Shown here piece after piece: positions 57,362 to 64,000 of a stretch of 64,000 nt of DNA; within the stretch, counting starts at the first letter, position 1; every line of letters starts with the position of its first letter. The notes beneath the pieces were generated by a model, which worked only from the letters and a program-made list of their open reading frames with translations, was not told the DNA's origin and searched no databases. Source of the stretch: Spirometra erinaceieuropaei (lineage: Eukaryota > Platyhelminthes > Cestoda > Diphyllobothriidea > Diphyllobothriidae); contig CACRXP010000178.1 of NCBI GenBank assembly GCA_902702965.1, positions 182,535-246,534 on the forward strand, in the 5' to 3' direction. The position numbers and the translations under genes were made by a program.

Positions 57362-58491
57362 CGCTCTCTTTGTGAACTGATTGCTGAAATATAAGCGGTG
57401 AGCAAACAGACTCAAAATAACGGCTGACAGCGTACAAGGGCAAACAGAAGCAATCAGACGAAGGCCAGACAAGCAAAAACTATTAAAATCAAAGGCAGAC
57501 AGATAAAATTCAACAGAACTGCATTTAACTTACAAAAAGCACAAACATAAACAGACAGAGAGAAAGCTGGCAAGCAAGAACAAGCAAAGCAAAGACGCCT
57601 TCGCTGATTAGGTGCTGGACTAACAACCTAAATGACTGAAACTGGGCCGGTAAGAATACTTGCTGCCATTGCTTACTGAGCCTTGTAGGCTCTCTGGCTA
57701 CAGTCAAGTTTGCCCAACATGTTGTGCCATCCCTTGCTCTGGAGTTGGAAAAACTCTCGCACACTAGACTCATCACATTATGCCAGATTCATTCATTCCA
57801 CTGCATTTTCAGCACTTTACGGTGATTATTCGGGTAAAAGCTGTTCAGTCGGTTCACAGGGCTTTCATGCAATGCCCGTGGCTATCCCTGCTAACCGATA
57901 TAAGGAACCCGATGACCAAGTAAGTCCTCGGGTTCGTGCCGTTGAGGATATGGCAGCAACCGCAATAACTAGTCCTTTGGCACCGAAGTTGATTTTTCGG
58001 CTTGCAACATTCGTTGTTTTCATCTGTTGTAAACACACACTTAAAAAATGAGAGGGATTGACGGTGTACTTTAAGAAGCGCAGTAATCCTATTTCTAAAA
58101 AGAACTTTAGCAGGGCTTTTTATGCTTCTTCATCCAGTTTTGGAAAAGATAAAGAGGGAAAAGGAACTGAAACAATGTTCTCCCTCAACCTGTCCCTTTG
58201 GTTATGAGTTATGGCTGTTTAAGATGAAATACAAATAAAGGTAATCCGGACCTCTGCATGGTATATGCTGCTGAAAGCGCTGACCTAACCATTGGTGATT
58301 CCTTGTACACTTGGAGCTGTAGGATCGCTAGTTTTTGGCGATTTGTTTAAAAATGACTATGTATAGCACATGCAGGATAGCAATCACCACACCACGCTGA
58401 GCGTTTTGCGTGAGCTCTGGTTCTCAGATGCTGGCTGGGCCGTCCGATAATTTCTAAACGCAGCCAGTAGAACTCAGTCAAGACAGCGGTA
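57362..58491. other. Gene-free stretch
   Basis: A purine/A-rich strand at 57400-57600 (aaacagac/aagcaaag motifs). A 113-codon plus frame at 57710-58051 has an antisense partner and no recognisable domain. Confidence 0.45.
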
Positions 58492-58756
58492 GGGGTCGCT
58501 CACCGATCGTTCTTACGGAACCACTTGTTCCGCTGTGCCTTACGGGATATCTCACTCTCGAGTCGAACCAGCAGCCGTAAAGCGGCGCATGATATATGCA
58601 GTTTGTTTTTACCGACAGTATCCCGCGTCTTTGTAGATAATAACATACTGCTTATGGCATGCGTCGTTATGCGGCTGCTGGTTGAGCTCGAGAGAGAGAA
58701 CCCGTAAGGCACAACGGAACGAGTGAGTTCCGTGGAAACGATCGGTGAGCGCCCCC
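58492..58756. repeat. Near-perfect palindromic (foldback) element
   Basis: The left arm (from aggggtcgctcaccgatcgt) and the right arm (ending acgatcggtgagcgccccct) are inverted for about 120 bp each with almost no loop. The arm carries a B-box-like ggttcgactc on the minus strand of the left half. The right arm directly precedes a SINE, as at 30095. Confidence 0.85.
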
Positions 58757-58784
58757 TACTATTGTATATTCCCGATCAAAAACT

Positions 58785-58935
58785 GACAGGGCAACGGGCT
58801 CGTGGCCAAGTGGTTAGAGCCGTTTTACTTATACTAAACAGGTCGCGAATTCGAGCCTAGGCCGTTCTTCACTTCGAGGTTGGGTAAGAGTGGCTGCCAG
58901 TCTCCCTTGTCTTTGTCGGTAATAAAATACAGTGA
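58785..58935 (+). mobile_element. tRNA-derived SINE (plus)
   Basis: It starts acagggcaacgggctcgtgg, contains a perfect A box (tggccaagtgg), a B-box-like gaattcgagcc, ggttgggtaagagtggctg and the tail cagtctcccttgtctttgtc. Together with the palindrome arm just upstream it may form one composite element. Confidence 0.85.
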
Positions 58936-61060
58936 AGACAGTCCCGTTCTGCCCTATTGCGCAAACAGTCCTTAAAAGGTTTAAAACTTGCCCCTTTAAA
59001 ATGACCACCTTCTGGTGTTGCTTTCTAATTGCATTTGCATGGCAGAAGGATAAGGGTAAATCGGCAAAATACAGCACACAGACTGACTTTCCAACATCGC
59101 ACCAGGTCTAGTTGATTTGATCATATGAGGTGCTCAGTGATGAACGAGTCAGATCTGCTGCGTCGGTAGGGAAGGTTGCAAGCCAGAATCGCCCTTTTTC
59201 GCTCTTTCCAAAGATGAACAATTTAAGGGTGTCGGCTTTAAACCTTCAGTAATAAGTGCTTTCCTGACTATGAATGACAATAAAAAGGCCAGGAGGTGGA
59301 TAAAATTAGAACACAAGTCTCTAGACTGCTCTAATTCGGGCGTACTGTAGTAATTTATTCCGACATATGCGACCAGATTACACACAAACTATTTAAACTG
59401 AAGTGACTACTTTTACAATGCCGCCCTCCAGCAGCAGCGTCATTCGAACACAGAAATTACCCTCTCCAAGCGGTAGACTGCTCCACTACGCTTAGAGATT
59501 TTGGTCTTTAAAATTGGCGAATTCAACCACTGACGCCTGTAATTCCTCCACGTTAACTTACCGGATTATTAAACGTGCATCAACGCCTATCTCCTTTCGT
59601 AGAACTATGATTACAAACACCGCATAATCAGCCTTGAGAAGTTATCGCCCATGTATTAATAAACCTTCGCGTCAACAAGACCATAAAATGGGATGGTATG
59701 CAGCTCATTGTACTGTAAGTGATCTTATTTCCAAGTCACATAGCTGCTTTTTTAGCTTGGATCCAGGAGCAAACTGCCTTTTTGTGATTTGGGCGAGGCA
59801 ACCGCTAAAGAGCGCCAAAGCCTTGCTCTTGACAGTAAGGCTGAATTGCAGAGATGTATGAGGTTCAACCCAGGTAAAGCAGGGTGGTGGAAACGGTGGG
59901 TCCAGTTACCATTGAAGTAAAAATTAGGAAATCGTGGTCAGAGGTGGCAGGCTATTCGAGTTCGGGATTCTGTCGGTCGAGCATTTCGTTAGGCTGGACG
60001 CGATAGACGGAAACAATTGCTGCTCCCCTTCGCTATTGCAACTGGCCTTGTTTCTAATGGGCTGTAAAAATTGCCTCACAAGTCCACGCCCTGCGTCAAT
60101 TGTCTTCGAAGTTTACGAATCTATATCTGATGCGTCCATTCATTAAACAATGTCTGCACACTGACTAGGCAAAGATAACGACTTACACACACCTTATGGT
60201 CGATGAACTTCAGATCGAATGCACAAGTAAAAACTTCTTAATATCTCAACTTCAGTGCGGTAGAGGACATACAAAGGCAATGTTAGAGAACGGGTAGTCG
60301 GTAATTGCAGTAAGAATCGCAAATACTCACGATAATTTTGGCAACCAAAAATGGATAACATCTTTAGCAATGGTAAACAAACAAAGGTGGGTCATACGTA
60401 ACGACGAAAATGAAATCTGAACTAAAATAACGACCCAGCTCTCATTTCGATCGTTTTCTATGCCCCTCAGGAGACAAAAGTGCACACTTTACACTAATTT
60501 ACTGCACTGTAACCTCCTAAACTATATTAGTTTTCCCATAAGTTTTGGTCACCACAAAAGAATGCGTTCCCAGGCATTCAAATCCGGGTTGTCCGGTCAG
60601 ATTTTTCGAAGCGGTATACTGTCCTCTCCTAGTGAAACGAGGTATAGTCACTAAAAAATTTCATTAATTCATCCAGTCCTGACAGTGAATATACAGTAAA
60701 TTTGGGAGAATCGATATCTTTAGGTTACATTGAAAGTCCGGAACCATTAACTGAAATTTTAATTGTTCTTATTCCTGACAGAAACCTGTTAGAAGAATGG
60801 CAAATCGCAAGCAAAATCCCACACCGTAGCGGGATGCGTTGAGCTGGGTGATGCTTAGCTGCCCGCGTGGAACACACTCGTATGCATACCATGCCGTGTG
60901 AAAGCTTTCGCTTCAAATGGTGTTTTGCGCCTGTATAAATCTGAGCATGACAGACGGAGAGGATTCACATACAACTTAACTCTCTGGTCATATGTAGTTA
61001 TGTAGCGCCACCCGAAGTAAACAAAGCCCAGTTACCTCTAATACGGGACCGGCGGTACTA
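58936..61060. other. Gene-free stretch
   Basis: No supported gene; scattered short frames without recognisable content. Confidence 0.5.
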
Positions 61061-61265
61061 CGGGTTTTTACGTCTGAAGTTGGGGAACACACAGGTGACG
61101 AGGCCAAGTAGTTGTATGCGAAAGAAAACCTATTGGGAATGTGCGGTTGTACTTTGAATGGTTGAGAAATATATGCACTAACTTCTAACCATTACCCCTA
61201 TCCCTAACCCTTAACCTCAACCCAAACAGTATTGTGTTCATCAGGTGGGGCTACCAAACCACATC
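61061..61265 (-). repeat. Dispersed repeat with internal CCCTAA tract, copy B
   Basis: Reverse complement of 25388-25630, including the degenerate telomere-like tract (61185-61226, cccctatccctaacccttaa) and both unique flanks. Confidence 0.8.
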
Positions 61266-61659
61266 TTAGCAAACCTCATCCCAAGTGTGTCTCACATTCT
61301 AAGACCAATGGCATTAGACTTCTAACACTATAAAAGTCTCTTCATATTAGATCTCTATAAGCTTGTCTGATGTTGTGTCTAACGACTCTGCCTGGTGTTA
61401 CATGACCGGCAATCTACCCTAGGTGGTCTATTCGGTTTTGTTTGTGTGTGTATGTGTGTGTGTGCTAACCTCGACGTTTTCCGACGCCACACTTGCGTGC
61501 AATGACACTGCAGTCGTACCGACCGTCCCCAGGTTTGAATGACAAGAAAGACTTTCTGAATAAAAGCGGGATGCAGAACCCGTCATTGCAAATCGTCTCT
61601 CGTGTGGTCTTAATTATTTAACGGAAATAAAACCACTTCATTTTCTGCACTACATATGA
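61266..61659. other. Gene-free stretch with GT microsatellite
   Basis: A (GT)n run with interruptions lies at about 61437-61465. Nothing else recognised. Confidence 0.5.
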
Positions 61660-62610
61660 TTTGCTATCTCATTCAATATTAACCGAAAATATAAAATATG
61701 CTTGCAATTCGAAGGGGTTACTTAAGTAGGGTTGCAATATTAATTATCATGCAGAATAAATCCTAAATTATTTCAGCCGCGTCAGGATGCCGTCTTTTGG
61801 ATGAGCCTTTTTACGCCATCCGCAAAATCTACGCTATCTACAACAAGACAAATTATCTAGCATGAAATTTTCCAATTGATTTTGATGCCGTTATCAATTT
61901 TAATGTAATACTTAGAAGGTGCCCAAAAAATTTCATCACTTGTATCTATTCGATAGAAAATTGTGTTTTTCTCGAATTTTCTGCTTGATGAAGATTTATC
62001 TTTTTAAAATCTGCTTCCATTCACGGTTTTTTTCCCCACCCGCCTGCCTCTTTACTTTTCTCAAAACTATTTGATGTATGAATTCCGGCAAAGAAATATC
62101 ATCCATTTAACAACGCTATTAGAACGATGCCATATAGGGCTCACCGCAATCGGCAATGCATGTTCAGCAGAATACGTACTTTATAAGTAATATTAATAAA
62201 TGTCCTGATGCGACACCGTATGAATGGATATTTCACTGTCTTAAATAATGGCATTATTCAAAACTTTACTAAAACCAAAAGATGTTCTCGGTTTAAACCG
62301 AAAATTTTGAGAAAATACAGTCTGCTGCCAAATGAACGCAAGGAAGAATATTTTTGTGCATGCATTCTGTAAAGTGTAGCTGAGTTTACAACGACATCGA
62401 AACATATACTATTTAAGTAGCCATGTTGTACTCCGCGTGAATTTTGCAGACAGCAGCAATGGAGCTCATTCAAAGGCCGGTATTCTGATGTGACTGGAAT
62501 ATGTTACGATTATGCTACATCGTAAGAAATATTACAAATCTACTTATGCGATCTTTTTGGATGGAAAACATATTTTACGATTTTGGTAAACATTCCGCGA
62601 GATTGCGTAT
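61660..62610. mobile_element. Inverted-repeat element family, copy 7 (complete, diverged)
   Basis: Left terminus (attaaccgaaaatataaaat, then ggttgcaatattaattatca) and right terminus (about 62440-62600, tcattcaaaggccggtattc, then gaaatattacaaatctact) are inverted relative to each other. It is the most diverged of the full-length copies. Confidence 0.7.
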
Positions 62611-63357
62611 CAGCTGCATTTTTAGAAATATACTGCCACAGGGTGTGGGTTAACAGCAAGATCAAGGAAAATTTATTCTCCGGTTAAAACGCCGCAGTGA
62701 TATGGGGAGAAATCCAAGGAAGCCTGTACGATATAACTTCATTCAGAAGGATAGGTGAGTACAGTGCGCCTGTTCTTCTCTTTCTCACTTTTGTTTGTGT
62801 TGAAAAGAGTACGGGAGTTAAGAGTGCAGGGTCTTTGTACACCGCGGCTTAACTAAGTGAACATGGCCGTTTGCCTAGTGAAAGCACATTTAGCCTGCGC
62901 TGGGAAATCGTTGTCGTCAGACATATGCCAGATTCTTCAGTTGTACATCAAAATGACTTTTACTTATCGGTGGAAAAGTCGAAAGACTCGTGTAAGTGCC
63001 CAAAACCGACCTGCGAACATTAGCGCACACCGCACCAGCACTACGTCGGACTTTTTTCTAGGAAACTTATCAGTCAGTCAGTATCAGTATATTTCGAGTA
63101 AACGACGTAAGCCCTGAAAATGCCATCTAGACGGAACAAATGTAAGGGAAAATAGCTAAATTGTAAAACGTTTGCATGTAGTTTTAGTGAGCAGAATGCA
63201 TAACTCTAGTAATGTAACATAGATAGGAAAAGGCTATGGCACTTGCGAAACAATTACGAAAAACTTTACTCACCGCATTTCCATATGGTCATGATAAACG
63301 CATAAAAAATATCTGTTGAAACGATGTTAGTAGTATATTTATAGTAATTTCAGTAAT
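62611..63357. other. Gene-free stretch with one possible first exon
   Basis: A 131-base frame from ATG 62863 to a strong donor (cgt|gtaagt at 62994) could be a first exon, but no later exon falls in the window. Confidence 0.3.
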
Positions 63358-63752
63358 CTATTTGATCAAGCTTCGGCCGTTCGAGTTGCCTTTTAGCAGG
63401 TGATTATCCAGTTGTCTATTTAACACAATCACGGTAGGGAAATTAACAAAACACGTTGGCAAAGAATACCATTGGCGAACGACTCTCTGTAAGAAAAAGC
63501 AGGAACGTTGGTTTGTGCGGCACAGATCCTTTTTAATTTGGTAATCGTGTCGTCTGAGATTAGACTTGGGTGCCATTTCAAAAAGCGTTTTCCAGTGGAC
63601 ATCCAAATTAAGTCCTCTTAGCAAATGAAACGTTGCTATGAGGTCACATCTGTCCTGCCTGTAGAGGAGGGGGTACAGGTTCAAGGCCGTCAGGCGCCGC
63701 ACGTACGTAAAATGTGTGAGGCCATGAACAGCCGTTGTAGCACGCCGTTCGA
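63358..63752 (-). pseudogene. C-terminal end of a CR1/jockey-type reverse transcriptase
   Basis: Minus-strand frame with RRATTAVHGL, YVRRLTALNLYPLLYRQDRC, DLIATFHLLRG, then SCFFLQRVVRQWYSLPT and VLNRQLDNHLLKG. This follows the conserved C-terminal pattern of many non-LTR RTs: RL..L.L..L..RR.R.DLI..F..L.G ... F..RV...WN.LP...V.....F...LD. It belongs to a family different from the elements at 706 and 54960. It is a 5'-truncated fragment, as usual for such elements, and is bordered on its 5' side by a SINE. Confidence 0.8.
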
Positions 63753-63754
63753 AA

Positions 63755-63912
63755 ACCGACAGGGCAACGGGCCCGTGGCCCGGTGGGTAGAGGCGTGGAA
63801 TTCTAAACAAACAGGTCGCGAGTTCCACACTTCGGGCTTGGGCATGGCTGGCTGACGACGGCTAATAAGCCAGAAATGGCCATTCCAGTCTCCCTTTTCT
63901 TTGTCGGTAACA
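63755..63912 (+). mobile_element. tRNA-derived SINE (plus), well preserved
   Basis: It starts gacagggcaacgggcccgtg, has an A-box-like tggcccggtggg, ggcttgggcatggctggctg, acgacggctaataagccaga and the tail ctcccttttctttgtcggta. The best-preserved copy in the window. Confidence 0.88.
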
Positions 63913-63921
63913 GCATTCTGC

Positions 63922-63923
<2 letters not shown>

Positions 63924-63963
<40 letters not shown>
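63924..63963. repeat. (AT)n microsatellite between two SINE tails
   Basis: About 20 AT units lie between the 3' end of a plus SINE and the 3' end of a minus SINE. Confidence 0.97.
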
Positions 63964-63967
<4 letters not shown>

Positions 63968-64000
63968 TGGAACCGACAAAGACAAGGGAGACCGGAATGG
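63964..64000 (-). mobile_element. tRNA-derived SINE (minus), cut by window end
   Basis: The reverse complement reads ccattccggtctcccttgtc then tttgtcggttcc, the shared SINE tail. The head lies beyond the window. Confidence 0.85.

Overview
Eukaryotic genomic DNA, AT-rich, intron-rich and full of transposon debris, with two assembly gaps (63-705 and 14572-15185). A parasitic flatworm fits best, most likely a tapeworm and possibly a diphyllobothriid. The reasons are the mix of degenerate non-LTR retrotransposons, a Penelope-like element, a Merlin-type transposase fragment and tRNA-derived SINEs, together with a host gene built from a signal peptide, fibronectin III modules and a membrane anchor. 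The organism call is inference. No database could be searched.

The real genes are two paralogous, head-to-tail, plus-strand genes for single-pass surface proteins. Gene 1 (16746-24957, 5' end not found) has three fibronectin type III exons, a Ser/Thr/Asn-rich linker exon, and two different transmembrane exons. Gene 2 starts with a signal-peptide exon at 37943 and ends at 53585. It has linker exons homologous to that of gene 1 and the same two kinds of transmembrane exon (called a and b here), but no intact fibronectin III exon that I can see. Nearly all exons are phase 1 at both ends, so they can be skipped, duplicated or swapped without breaking the frame. Both transmembrane exon types occur in both genes, so the exon duplication probably predates the gene duplication. 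The a and b exons look like alternative membrane anchors with different cytoplasmic tails.

Layout: 706-3513, internally deleted non-LTR retrotransposon (minus); 3.5-14.6 kb, gene-poor DNA with two copies of a roughly 1 kb inverted-repeat element; 15.2-15.35 kb, Merlin transposase fragment; 16.7-25.0 kb, gene 1, with SINEs in its longest intron; 25-37.9 kb, intergenic repeats, inverted-repeat elements and a plus-strand retrotransposon relic; 37.9-53.6 kb, gene 2, enlarged by inverted-repeat elements and a Penelope-like element; 53.9-57.4 kb, repeats and a second non-LTR copy (minus); 57.4-64 kb, SINEs, a palindromic element, a dispersed repeat containing degenerate telomere-like repeats, another inverted-repeat element and the C-terminal end of a different reverse transcriptase.

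The most notable items are the modular paralogous gene pair with duplicated transmembrane exons, and an apparently unnamed family of about 1 kb elements with long (about 190 bp) inverted termini, present in seven copies.
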